NCBI GenBank assembly: GCA_963789785.1
Contig: CAWBNC010000044.1
Span: 1 to 64,000 of the forward strand
Reading direction: 5' to 3'
Length of the DNA stretch: 64,000 nt
DNA from: JAEULH01 sp963789785
Lineage (GTDB): Bacteria > Pseudomonadota > Alphaproteobacteria > Rhodospirillales > Defluviicoccaceae
The notes under the pieces were generated by a model. It did no database searches. It was given only the letters and a program-made list of their open reading frames with translations, and had not been told where the DNA came from. Every line of letters begins with the position of its first letter. Within the stretch, counting starts at the first letter, position 1. Of this stretch, positions 15,411-25,858 are shown piece after piece. The translations under genes and the position numbers were made by a program.

Positions 15411-16353
15411 GGCTTCAGCCGATCGGCGGCGACGCGGGCCCCCTTGGCGAGCTTGTTGGCGGCGACGTAGACGCCGAGGCGGGCCTGCGCGATCGCCCGG
15501 TCGCGGCGACCGGCGACCGGCTCGTAACCCAGCCGCGCCATCTGCTTTCGCGTCAGCCGCTCGACGATGGCGATGTCGGAGCCGGACAGCTCGCTCGCGC
15601 CACGAGTTGACCTCGCCGCGGCGGAAAAACTGCTCTGTCGATCTTCGCCTTGACGCGAGCGGTCGGTTTCCTTTCGAGCTCATCTTCTCGAAGGAACTCG
15701 CGGCGACGTAGCGCTCCGCTTCCGCACGGTCCACCGGCTCGCCCAGCCATTCGAACAGGCGCATCGATCTCCCCGGCCCCGTCGGCATGCAGCCGTTCGT
15801 ATCGGACCTCACCGTAGCGCGAGGTGAGCGAGGCAATCGCCTCGCGCGCGCATCACGTGTTTCTGCCACATCCGGCAGGCGTCCTTGATGCTGCCCCGGC
15901 GCCCAGGAAGAACCCCATGACTTCGACGCCGCCCGCAGGGACGTCACGACGGCGCGCGGGATCACGGATGATGTGAATGAAATAACAGTCTGGGAAAAGC
16001 TGCAGGATCTCTGCCCCGCGGCCGCCATGGTTCGGCGTCTTTTCGAGAACGATCCGCGCGTTCGGACGCTTCTCCGCGATGCGCCCGAGGCACATATCTG
16101 CAAAATCGCGCATCCAGGCCAGCATCTCTTCTTCGGAGATGAGATGCGCGAGGCCGACCTTGCTGCCGTCGAAATGCCGCCAGGATTCGGCGGCCGACCG
16201 CAGATAGCTTGAGAACAGGTGCGTTTCGGGGCCCGTCGCGACGTTCGGCGATTGCGACAGCAGCCGGCGCAACCAGTTCGTTCCGCTTCTGCCCGATCCG
16301 ACGATGAAGACGAGCTTCTTGCCGGCGAGGACGGCTTCGGGTGCGATCGGCAT
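15407..16353 (-). CDS. Sulfotransferase 1 (frameshifts)
   Basis: PAPS-dependent sulfotransferase-fold protein of about 315 residues. The 5'-phosphosulfate loop is FIVGSGRSGTNWLRRLLSQS near residue 15, and the 3'-phosphate region is FPDCYFIHIIRDPA followed, after a frameshift near 15925, by AVVTSLRAASKSWG. The C-terminus has YVAASSFEKMS and FFRRGEVNSW. It starts at the ATG directly after the stop of the upstream sulfotransferase (TGAATG), so the pair is one transcription unit and arose by duplication. The acceptor is unknown; neighbouring glycosyltransferases suggest a polysaccharide or glycolipid. Confidence 0.82.
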
Positions 16354-17294
16354 TCAGGGTTTCAGCCACTCGGTCAGACCGTGCGCGGCGGCTTCCAGCC
16401 GCGTACCCGCCTTGTAGGCGCGCAGCCGGGCCTTGGCAACGAGCCTGGCCCGCCGGCCGGAGACGGGCTCGTAGCCGAGCCGCGCCATCTGCTTCTTCGT
16501 CAGCCGCTCGACGATGGCGATATCCGAGGCCGGTAGCTCGCGTTCGCCATGAACTGACTTCGCCACGGCGGAAGAATTTCCTATCCACCTTCTTCTTGCT
16601 AATTGTTCTTCTATCGGCGGGTTCAAGCCTATCGAAAGCGCAGGCGGCGACGTACAGTTCAGCCCGGTCTCGCGTGATTGGCTCGCCAAGCCAGTCAAAC
16701 AAGCCGACAATTTCCATAGGCCCGTTCGCATGCAGATGTTCGTAGAAGACCTCGCGGTACTTCGGCGTCGAATCCGCTATAGATCGCGCACTTATCACGT
16801 GGGTGTTCCACATCTCGCAGGCGTCGCGGATGCGCTCCGGTGCCCAGCTTGTACCCCAAGATCTAGACGCAGCGCGCAGCGAGGTCACGACCGCGCGCGG
16901 GTCGCGGATGACGTGGATGAAATAGCAGTTAGGAAACAGACGAAAAATGTCGCGGCCGCATAGTGCGTGACCAGGTGTCTTCTCAAGTACGATTTTGGCT
17001 GCTGGCTGCCGTTCGGCAACGCGCGCAAAGCACAACCTGGAGAAATCCCCGATCCATTGAAAGCCCTCGTCCTCGGTAAGCAGATCGGCTAGGCCTGCCT
17101 TATGGCCCTCAAACTTCTTCCAAGAGTTTATAAAGGATCTAAAGAAGTCGCTATACAAATGAGTAGCCCTGGAGGCCGCCACTCTTGAGTTCTTGCGACA
17201 ACAACATTCGCAGCCAAGTGGTCCCACTTCGCGGAGCCCCAACGATAAACACTAATTTTTTGTTTTGTATAGCGATAGGATTAGTTCCAGACAA
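16354..17294 (-). CDS. Sulfotransferase 2 (frameshifts, start uncertain)
   Basis: Paralogue of the next gene. The PAPS loop is FIVGAPRSGTTWLRMLLSQE and the 3'-phosphate block is NCYFIHVIRDPRAVVTSLRA. The end (MARLGYEPVSGRRARLVAKA and further) matches copy 1. Frameshifts lie near 17195 and 16560. No ATG precedes the PAPS loop in frame; a TTG at 17294 is the nearest start. Alternatively the frame is open upstream into the methyltransferase, so the two could be fused or a further error hides the boundary. Codons in the first 100 residues are A/T-rich (AAA, TTA, ATA), unlike the copy downstream. Confidence 0.8.
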
Positions 17295-17364
17295 CAGAAA
17301 TGATACGCTGTTTGAAGAGACAAGCCCTATAGGCAAACTTGCAAGTTCTCCGATGTTACGCCCA

Positions 17365-18051
17365 CTAAGCCCGTTTTTGTGTACCGCGATGATGCAGGGC
17401 GTAGCCCCTCGATGGCGTCTCGCAGCTTTCTGGCATAACGTCTGCGATACGCTGTAGATGTAGAAGTCGGCGAACGACGTATCTCCGGATTTTCGGGATC
17501 GAAGGATAAGGGTTATCAACATTGGTCATCAACCGCCACTGGTCGGTCAACTCAGCGAAGAAATTCGAGAACTGCCGGTGCCGTACATGGAGAGCCCATG
17601 GCCGTTCTGGATCATCGTCATAGTTGCTTGAGTAAATGATAATGAAACTTCCGGCGTGGCGGAGCAGATCTGCCATATATTCTTCATAAACCTTATCTTC
17701 GACGAGATGAAAGATGACGTCGAGCGACAAGACGAGATCGTACATACCTTCATATTCACCACGCTCGGAAGCGAGGAAGAAGCGCTTGCCGGGGTCACCA
17801 GCGAAGTGGCTGCGGCACAGTTCGATCGCAGTTCGCGATACATCGACGCCAACATAGCTGGGATAGCGCGCCAGTTCCAGTTGGCTACCGTCACCGCAGC
17901 CGAGTTCGAGAACGCTCTCGATGCCGTGTTGTGCAACAAAACCATTGAGCACTTCCGCCTTGAACTCGGCGAGCCGGCCGACGGATCCTGCGCCTGAGGT
18001 TCCCCCCTTCGCATACCGCGTCTCCCAGTAGGGGGCGACGCCGGGAAACAT
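17365..18051 (-). CDS. SAM-dependent methyltransferase (3' end uncertain)
   Basis: Class I methyltransferase. Motif I is ESVLELGCGDGSQLELARYP, then YVGVDVSRTAIELCR, and the post-motif block YDLVLSLDVIFHLVEDKVYE. The ATG at 18051 starts MFPGVAPYWETRYAKGG, a typical N-terminus. Near 17500 the frame probably shifts: the family ending (DTSFADFYIYS) is found in another frame at about 17456-17480, and that frame stays open into sulfotransferase 2. The coordinates given use the literal stop at 17365. GC content is lower than in the flanks. Substrate unknown; a sugar or glycan precursor is likely from context. Confidence 0.75.
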   Translation of the reverse strand: MFPGVAPYWETRYAKGGTSGAGSVGRLAEFKAEVLNGFVAQHGIESVLELGCGDGSQLELARYPSYVGVDVSRTAIELCRSHFAGDPGKRFFLASERGEYEGMYDLVLSLDVIFHLVEDKVYEEYMADLLRHAGSFIIIYSSNYDDDPERPWALHVRHRQFSNFFAELTDQWRLMTNVDNPYPSIPKIRRYVVRRLLHLQRIADVMPESCETPSRGYALHHRGTQKRA

Positions 18052-18222
18052 TGCGACAGCGGGAGCGGCTTCCACTTCCTCGGCGCGAGATGCGCCTAGC
18101 CAGCTTACGGATCTTGAGCATCGCCTCGGCCTAAAGATGACGTTGCAGGACAGCACAACTGTTGATTTGCCGCCGTCGGCCAGAAGACCCATTTGTGATG
18201 CAATCATGTCGCGGTTCGGCTC

Positions 18223-19520
18223 ATGAGCAAACTTAGCTTTGACGTCATCATCGTCGCCGATTTCCGCTTTCCCGGCGGGACTTCTTCGGCGGTGGCTGCA
18301 GAGATTCGCGCCCTCCATCAAGGCAACCACAGCGTAGCGCTTTACCAACTGAACTCGCCAATTTTGACGAACGTTCGGCATTGGAACGAGCGCGTTCTGG
18401 CTCTCGTCGAAAATGGCAATGCTGTCGTCTTGCCCGCCAATTCCGCGGCAAACTGCCATGTTCTGCTTGTCCATAGTCCTTGGCTCTTCACTGAAGCTCA
18501 AGCAGAACAACCGCAGATCAAATCTAACCTAAGAATTCTCATCACGCACCACACGCCAACGGACGCTAACGGACGGCTCAACTACGATCCTGCAATCGTT
18601 GACCGCCATGCGTGCCGGGCATTCGGCCGACCCTTCTTCTGGGCGCCTATTTCCCCCGTCTGTCGTGACTCGTTCGAGGGCGCGGGGATGACGCAGCCAC
18701 GCCTTCGGGACGACTGGACGAACGTCGTCTACGTCGACGGCTGGGGAAAAGCAAGACCGGGACTGCTCGGCGAACGTCCCGTCATGGGGCGGCACAGCCG
18801 CCCACAACTCGAAAAATGGCCGGCATCTCGCGCCGATATTCTCGCGGCTTTTCCTGATGAAGCGGATGTCAGGCTGCTTGGTGTTGGCGATAAAGCTAGG
18901 GCGCTAATCGAACCGCTTCCTGATCACTGGACAGCGTGGGGCTTCAATGAGGTTCCGGTCAGGGACTTCCTGGCTGGTATAGATTTCTTCGTTTATTTCC
19001 ATCATCCAGACTGGATAGAAACGTTCGGGCTAACTATTGCCGAGGCGGCCGCTGCCGGATGCATTGTTATTACTCATCCTTACCTGGAAAGAACCTTCGG
19101 CAGGGGCGCGCTCTACTGCCCACCTGAGCGCGCGCCGCGCTCGTCCGCAGCATCGCCCAAGATCCACGAAGTTTTGCCGAATTGTCTGAGCAGGGCCGCA
19201 AGGCAATCGATGATCAGTTCGGTCCAGAACGATATCTGCGACGCTTTCAGCGGTTGCTCGCCGCCTCGCGTGATCCAGCACTGCTAGAAGAATTAATTGT
19301 TCAACCGAAGGGCTGGAGCTCAACTCGCATTCAATGGCCATGCGAAGCGATCCGCGGGCTACTGGTCGCGCAAGGATATATTCCCAGATGGCAGCGGATG
19401 TTGCGGACCAAGGCGGTCAGGCGACCGGTTCGCAAGATCAAAAAGGCCCTGAACTTGAAATGGGCCCGGCTGCATTCACCTTGTCCGGCGGCGAAACATA
19501 TTCTTTCGACAAGAGAGTGA
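18223..19520 (+). CDS. Glycosyltransferase, GT-B fold (one frameshift)
   Basis: Resembles family 4 (group 1) glycosyltransferases, which use NDP-sugars at the cytoplasmic face of the membrane. The N-terminus has the Rossmann-like FDVIIVADFRFPGGTSSAVA. The C-terminal sugar-nucleotide domain shows IDFFVYFHHPDWIETFGLTI followed by AEAAAAGCIVITHPY, the E-x7-E-like donor-binding block. A frameshift near 19140 separates it from its tail (SEQGRKAIDDQFGPERYLRR), giving about 432 residues. It is divergent from the methyltransferase and followed two bases later by the first family 2 transferase. Confidence 0.82.
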
Positions 19521-19521
19521 C

Positions 19522-20519
19522 TTGATCAAGTCGCCAATCGAAAGAGTTTGTGTTTGCGCCTGCACCTACAGGCGCCCCGACGGCTTGCGGGCAATGCTGG
19601 ACGGCATCGCCCGGCAGACTTTCTGAGGGGTGCCGCGACCGGACATGCACGTCGTAATCGCCGACAACGAGGGCAGCGAACGGGCACGGCAGATGTGCGA
19701 ACAGTTCAAGCGCGCGTCCGGCATGCCCTGTCACCTACGTCCACGAGCCGCGTCGCGGCATTTCTTTTGCGCGCAACGCCTGTCTCGATAACATTCCCGC
19801 TGGGTTTCGACTTCATTGCCTCGATCGACGATGACGAAGTTCCCGAACCGGACTGGCTGGAACGCCTGATCGAGGCGCAGGCCGAGACAGGCGCTGACGT
19901 GGTCCAGGGCGCGGTGTATCCGATCTTCGCTCGATGACACGCCGGAGTGGCTGATCAGAAGGCAACTTTTTTGGTCGGCCGAGGCGGGAGTGGCTCGGTG
20001 ACAATGCCGACAACGCTGCGGAGTCTCCAGGAACTTGACATGGCGGGAACGGGCAACGTGCTCGTGCGCATCGCGCCCATCGTCGAAAGCGGCCTGCGCT
20101 TCGATCCGCAACTGGCGCTAACCGGTGGCGAAGATACGATGTTCTTCAGGTCGCTCAAGGCCGCCGGCAGTCGGATCGTCTGGGCGCCGCGGGCGCGCGT
20201 CGGCGAGGCCATACCGCCTGAGCGCGCGACGTTCTGGTATCGTCTGAAGGTGGAGTACCGGATCGGCAACAATCCGCTGCCGCCGCCGGTGGACCCGAAG
20301 AAGCGCAAGCGGCTCAAGCGGCTTGCGCAAGCGGTGGACCGACAGCGGCCCGTCGAAGATCGTCTCGGGCATCGGCTACCTGATGCGCGGCAGGATTGAC
20401 CGGCGATCGTGAACATGGACAAGGTGATGGTCGCGGGCTTGCGCATTGCTTTCGGCCTCGGCCAGACCTCGCGCGCGCTTGGCCTCAAGTACCTCGCCGT
20501 ATCGCTGGAAGCAGTGAGA
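19522..20519 (+). CDS. Family 2 glycosyltransferase, tandem copy A (damaged frame)
   Basis: GT-A fold inverting glycosyltransferase. Start TTG at 19522, two bases after the previous stop. N-terminal block VCVCACTYRRPDGLRAML, donor block HVVIADNEGSERARQMCEQF, DxD-type motif FIASIDDDEVPEPDWLERLI, and later NVLVRIAPIVESGLRFDPQL with LALTGGEDTMFFRSLKAAGS. An in-frame TGA occurs at about 19624 (TTC TGA GGG where TTC GAG GGG is expected), plus frameshifts near 19728, 19933 and 20390. The C-terminal segment (VMVAGLRIAFGLGQTSRALG) matches copies B and C. The exact stop is hidden by the frameshifts. Sugar specificity unknown. Confidence 0.72.
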
Positions 20520-21539
20520 ATGAACACGATCGGGCTTGAAGACCGTGCACGAGTGACACAAGCGGCCACAACGACCGTTGCCGTCTGCGCCTGCACGTTC
20601 CGGCGGCCGGACGGATTGCAGGCCTTGCTGGATGGTCTCTGCGCGGCAGACCTTCGAGAGCGTGCCCCGCCCGGCGCTGCATGTGGTCATTGCCGACAAC
20701 GAGGGCAGCGAGCGTGCGCGCGAGATCTGCGCGCGCATTCGAGCGACCGCTCCGGCATCCCGCTCACCTACGTTCATGAGCCGGAGCGCGGCATTTCGTT
20801 CGCCCGCAACGCCTGTCTCGATCACATTCCGGACAGGCTCGAACTTCTTCGCCTTCATCGATGACGACGAGATCCCTCGACAGCGACTGGCTGGAAAAGC
20901 TGATCGAGGCGCAGGCCCGGACGGGCGCCGATGTGGTTCAGGGGCCGGTCATTCCCGTCTTTGACGAGAGCGCGCCGAAGTGGCTGCAGGACGGCGACTT
21001 TCTCGGCTGGCCGCGGCGAAACTGGCGCGGGACCCGCCTCAACCTGGCGGAGTTCGACGAGCTTCCCGAGGCCTACACCAACAACGTCCTGGTGCGACGG
21101 GCCAGCGTCGCCGCGATCGGCCTGCGCTTCGATCCCGCTTATGCCCTCACGGGTGGCGGCGACTCGGCATTTTTCCGCGCCCTGCACGCGGCCGGCAACC
21201 GCATCGTCTATGCGCCGCAAGCCGTCGTGACCGAAACGGTGCCGCCGGACCGCGCGACGTTGTGGTACCGGCTGAAGCTGGAGTACCGCATTGCGCTCAG
21301 TCCGTTGTCGGCCAAAATCAAGAAAAAGAGACACACGGAAAATACTACAGGCGGATCAGAGTATGCGTGGCGCGACAGCGGCCCGCAAAGATAACGTCTG
21401 GCGTCGGCTACTTCGTGCCGATCCATGCTGTCCGGCAGAGCTGAGCATGGACCGCACGGCCGTGGCCTGCATGCGGATCGCCTACGGCGCGGGCCAGGTG
21501 GCGCGCATCTTGCGCGTGAAATACCACATCTACCGTTGA
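20520..21539 (+). CDS. Family 2 glycosyltransferase, tandem copy B (frameshifts)
   Basis: Second of three tandem paralogues. ATG at 20520. Blocks: TVAVCACTFRRPDGLQALLD, LHVVIADNEGSERAREICAR, FAFIDDDEI plus DSDWLEKLIEAQARTGADVV, NNVLVRRASVAAIGLRFDPA, LTGGGDSAFFRALHAAGNRI, and a basic, amphipathic tail ending in RIAYGAGQVARILRVKYHIY at 21539. Frameshifts near 20640, 20770, 20875 and 21310. The tail suggests peripheral membrane attachment, which is inference. Confidence 0.75.
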
Positions 21540-21550
21540 GCCGGGAACGC

Positions 21551-22525
21551 ATGCCCGACCTGTCCCTCGCCGTCTGCGCCTGCACCTACAAGCGCCCCGC
21601 AGGGCTTGCGCGCGCTGCTTCAGGGCTCGCCGCGCAGACGTTCAACGGGTCCTCGCGTCCGGCCTGGCGTCCGCCCGCAGCTACATGTCATCATCGTCGA
21701 TAACGAAGGCAGTGACGAGGTCCGGGCGATCTGCGCGGACTTCAGCAGCGACGCACCTTCAGGTTGCGTATGTTCACGAGCCGCGGCGCGGCATCCCCTT
21801 CGCCCGCAACGCCTGCCTGGACCATCTCCCGGCCGACTGCGACTTCTTCGCCTTCATCGACGACGACGAGGTTCCGAAGGAGGACTGGCTCGCTCAACTC
21901 CTGATCGCGCAGGCGGAAACCGACGCCGATGCCGTTGCCGGCCGGGTTGTGCCCGTCTTCGCAGAACGGCACGCCGAAGTGGATCGCCGAGCGGCGGCTT
22001 CTTCGGCACTCCTCGCCGGTCGTACGATCTCGATCATTCCGAAGCGTCGCCGACCTTCAGCATCTCGACCGTGCCGCAACCAACAACGTGCTGGTGCGAG
22101 CGGCGGCCGTGCGTCGGCTCAACCTCCGCTTCGACACGGCGTTCGCCTTCAGCGGCGGGAGCGACACCATGTTTTTCCGCACGCTTCACGAGCAGGGGGC
22201 CGGATCGTCTACTCCGCAGCGCGCGGTCGTGTTCGATCACATCCCCGCCGTCGCGGGCAAACCTCCGCTACATGTTCCGCGAGCGATTCCGTATCGCCAA
22301 TAACAACACTGCTGATCGAAGCCATAGTTGGCGGCCGGTCGCGGCCGGCGCCTCGTCGTGGCCTCGACGGGCTCCAGCACATCGGGCCTGGCGTCGGCGG
22401 ATCGTCAAGACGGCGCTTTCGAAGAAGCGGCCGGTCGACCGCTTCGCCGTCGGCGCATTCCAGTAGCTCACGGCCTCGGCATCATCGCCGCCGCGTTCGG
22501 CTTTCGCTACCAGCACTACAAGTAG
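21551..22525 (+). CDS. Family 2 glycosyltransferase, tandem copy C (frameshifts)
   Basis: Third tandem paralogue, ATG at 21551. Blocks: LSLAVCACTYKRPAGL, HVIIVDNEGSDEVRAICADF, FFAFIDDDEVPKEDWLAQLL, NNVLVRAAAVRRLNLRFDTA and FAFSGGSDTMFFRTLHEQGA. The C-terminus (HGLGIIAAAFGFRYQHYK) parallels the ends of copies A and B. At least five frameshifts. It converges on the ABC exporter gene with 13 bases between stops. Confidence 0.74.
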
Positions 22526-22538
22526 CCGCGTTGCGCGC

Positions 22539-24287
22539 CTACCGCCTGCGTTGCGGCCACCGGCGGCGGGAGCTGCGTCGGACTCCTGTGCGGGCGACCT
22601 CGACGCCGGTGACGAGGCCGTCCTCGAGCTTGTAGATGCGGTCGGCGATGTCGAGGAAGGCCGGGCGGTGGGTGATCGCGAGCACGGTGATGGAGCCGGC
22701 CATGGCCCGCAGCCGCCGGCACATGTCGGATTCGGTCGCTGGGTCGAGCGCGCTGGAGACCTCGTCGAGAATGAGAAGCGCCGGCTTGCGGGCAAGCGCC
22801 CGGGCGAGGGCAATGCGCTGGCGCTGACCGCCGGAGAGCTTGCTCCCCTTCTCGCCGACGGTGGTGTGCATCCCGTTCTGCAAGGCCGAGACGAACTCCC
22901 AGGCGCCGGCGGCGGTGAGCGCGGCCTCGACCTCGGCCTCGCCGAGCCGGTCGTCACCGACGGCGATGTTGGCGAAGACGGTGTCGTGAAAGAGGACGAA
23001 CTCCTGCGGCACGTAGCCGATCATCTCGCGCCACTGCTTTAAGTCGAGCTGCTCCAGCGGCACGCCGTCGACCATGACGCGGCCGCGGTTCGGCTGGTAC
23101 AGGCCGAGGATGAGATCGAGGGTCGTGGTCTTGCCGCCGCCCGACGGCCCGGTCATGACCGTGATGGAATTGGCCGGGATGGCGATATCGACGCCCTTGA
23201 GCACGCGCTTCTTGCCGAACGAGAAGACCACCTTGTCGAGAACCACGCCCTCGTCCAGCCGCGGCGGCGCGCCGCCGCCCAGCCGCTCGGCGTTGGCCTT
23301 GGCCTCGGCGAGCAGCTCGCGGATGGCCAGGTACGGCGCCTCGACGCCGATGGCGCGCTGGAGATAGCTCTGGATGCGGCCGACGTTGCTGACGGTCTTC
23401 GACAGCAACAACGACATCACCAGAACCTCGGCGAACTGAAACTTCAGCACGGCGAAGAGGATGTACAGCGTGATGCCGAGGCAGATCGCGACCATGATCT
23501 CCTCGAGCGCGCGCCGCGTCTCCTGGTTCATCAGCTCCTTGCGCGCGGTCCTGCGCAGGGAGCGGATGCGCGTGTCGCACAGGTTGATGAAGTGCAATTC
23601 CTTGGCCATCGCCTTGAGCGGCTTGATGCTGTTCAGGGCGTCGGTGAGAAAGATCATCAGCTCGCGCATCTGCACGGTCTGCTTGCGCCCCGCCCGGCGC
23701 GACCGGGTGATGAAGAAGTTCAGGCTGGCGGCGACGCCGCCGCCGATTGCGATTGCGACCAGGGCCAGCTTCCACGACACCGCGAAGGCCGCGCCGACGT
23801 AGACCAGCGACAGGATGACGTTGGAGAACAGCTGCGCGGCGAGGCTGTAGCCGCCGGCGGCGCGGCCGGCGTCGCTGCTGACCGAGTTGACCAGCCGGCC
23901 GACCGGGTGGGAGGTGAAGAAGCCCCAGCGGACCTGCAGCACCTCCTTGACCAGGCGCGCCCTGAGCTTGGTGATGACGTTCGCCTGGGCGAAGCCGACG
24001 TGGCGCATGGCGAGCAGGATGAGCAGGCTCTTCAGCGTCGTCCCGGCGATGACCACGATCAGCAGCGGCACCAGATCGGGCTTCAGGCCGATGGCGTTGA
24101 ACGCGCCGATCACCGCGTGGTAGAGCGGCGACTGGTTGTCCGCGCTGTTGCCGATCGCAACGGCGATCAGGGGCAGCATGCTGGCGAAGCTCGTGCCGTC
24201 GGCGATACCGGCGAGCAGCAGGCAGATCAGGACGCTCCACGGCCTGGCGCCTTCCGCCCGGAAGAACATGTGCATGATTGCGCGCAT
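22539..24287 (-). CDS. ABC exporter, fused membrane and ATPase domains (MsbA-like)
   Basis: 582 residues, intact. The N-terminal half has about six membrane segments (SVLICLLLAGIADGTSFASM; LVPLLIVVIAGTTLKSLLIL; LILSLVYVGAAFAVSWKLAL; EIMVAICLGITLYILFAVLK). The C-terminal ATPase has Walker A GPSGGGKT, Q-loop YVPQEFVLFHD, signature LSGGQRQR, Walker B ALLILDEVSSALD and H-loop ITHRP. Probably works as a homodimer exporting a lipid-linked glycan or lipid across the inner membrane, judging by the adjacent glycosyltransferase block. The substrate is not shown by the sequence. Confidence 0.92.
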   Translation of the reverse strand: MRAIMHMFFRAEGARPWSVLICLLLAGIADGTSFASMLPLIAVAIGNSADNQSPLYHAVIGAFNAIGLKPDLVPLLIVVIAGTTLKSLLILLAMRHVGFAQANVITKLRARLVKEVLQVRWGFFTSHPVGRLVNSVSSDAGRAAGGYSLAAQLFSNVILSLVYVGAAFAVSWKLALVAIAIGGGVAASLNFFITRSRRAGRKQTVQMRELMIFLTDALNSIKPLKAMAKELHFINLCDTRIRSLRRTARKELMNQETRRALEEIMVAICLGITLYILFAVLKFQFAEVLVMSLLLSKTVSNVGRIQSYLQRAIGVEAPYLAIRELLAEAKANAERLGGGAPPRLDEGVVLDKVVFSFGKKRVLKGVDIAIPANSITVMTGPSGGGKTTTLDLILGLYQPNRGRVMVDGVPLEQLDLKQWREMIGYVPQEFVLFHDTVFANIAVGDDRLGEAEVEAALTAAGAWEFVSALQNGMHTTVGEKGSKLSGGQRQRIALARALARKPALLILDEVSSALDPATESDMCRRLRAMAGSITVLAITHRPAFLDIADRIYKLEDGLVTGVEVARTGVRRSSRRRWPQRRR

Positions 24288-24487
24288 CGGATCCTCACGC
24301 TTGCCGACGTGATCTTGCGGTTATGAGCGGCCGATCGGCTCGGGAAGAGGCCCAGCGAATGCCGCTGTTGCTGGCGAACCCAGTCGGCCGACCCACCGAC
24401 CCTGCCGCCGACGCCGCCGTGCGCAGTGCTGGCCGAAGTGCCTTTTACGCCGTTCGCCCTGTACGGGCAAGTCGCAAGCCCGCTGGC

Positions 24488-24961
24488 CTAATACCAGCCG
24501 CCGAAGCCGAAGCCCCAGAGGCCGCGCCGGTTGACCTTGGCCAGCTCCTGGAGGATGACATACTCGTAAGGCGCACCGAGCGCCGCGAACGCATGACCGC
24601 GAGCAATAAGATAGGCGCCGAGATCCTCACTGTCACCCAGGCGGACGCTGCCGACGCTGCAGAACGCGCCGAGGCTGCCGTCGGCGTACTGCGCGACCGG
24701 ATCGCAGCGGACGAAGCCCTGGATCTTGGCGTCAAGTGCCAGCGCGGCCGTCGACGAGCGGCAGCGGCTCGGGCTGATCCGCGGCTGGCAGAACCATCCG
24801 GAGGCCGGGACGATGACGCCATAGAGGTGGATGAGCTGGTTGCGGACGATGAGCGAGCCGTCGTCCTGAACCTGCGCGTAGCTGCGGATCTCGCGCGCGG
24901 TAACCTCGGCAGGCGGCGCGAGCGCGATAAGGGTGAATACGAGAACAGTGAGCAGGCGCAT
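24488..24961 (-). CDS. Secreted thermonuclease-like (SNase-fold) protein
   Basis: 157 residues with a signal peptide (MRLLTVLVFTLIALAPPAEV, cleavage near TARE). The mature part has the staphylococcal-nuclease-like pattern: IRSYAQVQDDGSLIVRNQLI, HLYGVIVP, GAFCSVGSVRLGDSEDLGAY, ALGAPYEYVILQELAKVNRR and GLWGFGFGGW at the end. The full catalytic Arg-Asp-Glu set is not evident, so nuclease activity is uncertain. Intact. It stands alone between the exporter and the prepilin peptidase. Confidence 0.7.
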   Translation of the reverse strand: MRLLTVLVFTLIALAPPAEVTAREIRSYAQVQDDGSLIVRNQLIHLYGVIVPASGWFCQPRISPSRCRSSTAALALDAKIQGFVRCDPVAQYADGSLGAFCSVGSVRLGDSEDLGAYLIARGHAFAALGAPYEYVILQELAKVNRRGLWGFGFGGWY

Positions 24962-24993
24962 GTCCGGTTCCAAAGCCTGCGATCGCTGAGAAG

Positions 24994-25849
24994 ATGTGGC
25001 CTTCAGTCGGCACAACGGCAAGCGGCGCGCCTTGGGCGGAGATCGCGCCGGCCGTCCCCGTCCGCGAGGCGCGGGCGGGCTCGGGGGTGAGCCCGGTCTG
25101 GCTCGCGCTCATAGCCGCGCCCGTCGTCGGCAGCTTCCTCGGCGTGCTCGTCGTCCGGCTGCCTGAGGGCGAAGGCGTCGTCCTCGGTCGCTCGCGATGC
25201 CGGGCCTGCGCCCATCCGCTCGGTCCCGTCGACCTCGTCCCGCTGGTCGGCTGGCTGCTCCGCCGCGGCCGCTGCCGTTACTGCGGCGCGCCGATCAGAC
25301 GTCCTTTATCCCGCCATCGAGATTGCCGCGATCGCGATTGTCGTCTGGGCGGCGCTCAGCGTTCCCGCCGATCTCCTCTGGGCTTCCGTCCTCCTCGGCT
25401 GGATGCTGCTGGCGCTGGCCGCGATCGACCTGCGCGCGCTGATCCTGCCCGACGCCCTGACCCTGCCGCTCACGGCCGCCGGCCTGCTCATCGCCTGGCG
25501 AATGACGCCGGAGGCACTGCCGAGCCATGTCGTCGGCGCCGGTCTCGGCTGGCTGAGCTTCCGCCTCCTCGCCGCCCTCTACACCCGGCTCCGCGGTCAC
25601 GAGGGGCTCGGGCACGGCGACGCCAAGCTGATGGCCGCGGCGGGCGCCTGGGTCGGGTGGCAGGCGTTGCCGACGGCCGTCCTTCTCGCGGCGCTGATCG
25701 CGCTCGCGGCCGTCGCGCTGGCTGCCGCCGCCGGCCGGCGCATCGGCGCGGCGACGCGCATCCCCTTCGGCCCGTTCCTTGCGCTCGGCCTGTGGCTGAC
25801 GTGGCTCTACGGCCCCTTGCTGCTGAGCCCGGCCGCCGTCGTGCCGTAG
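24994..25849 (+). CDS. Prepilin peptidase, PilD/GspO type (one frameshift)
   Basis: Membrane aspartyl protease that cleaves and N-methylates type IV prepilins or pseudopilins. The cytoplasmic zinc site is present: CRACAHP and CRYCGAPI. The catalytic aspartates lie in AAIDLRALILPD and GLGHGDAKLMAAAG (GxGD-type motif). Several membrane segments follow (LPTAVLLAALIALAAVALAA). The frame breaks near 25305 between the zinc finger and the first aspartate domain. About 285 residues. No pilin or secretion genes are adjacent. Confidence 0.88.
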
Positions 25850-25858
25850 TCGCAGGGC

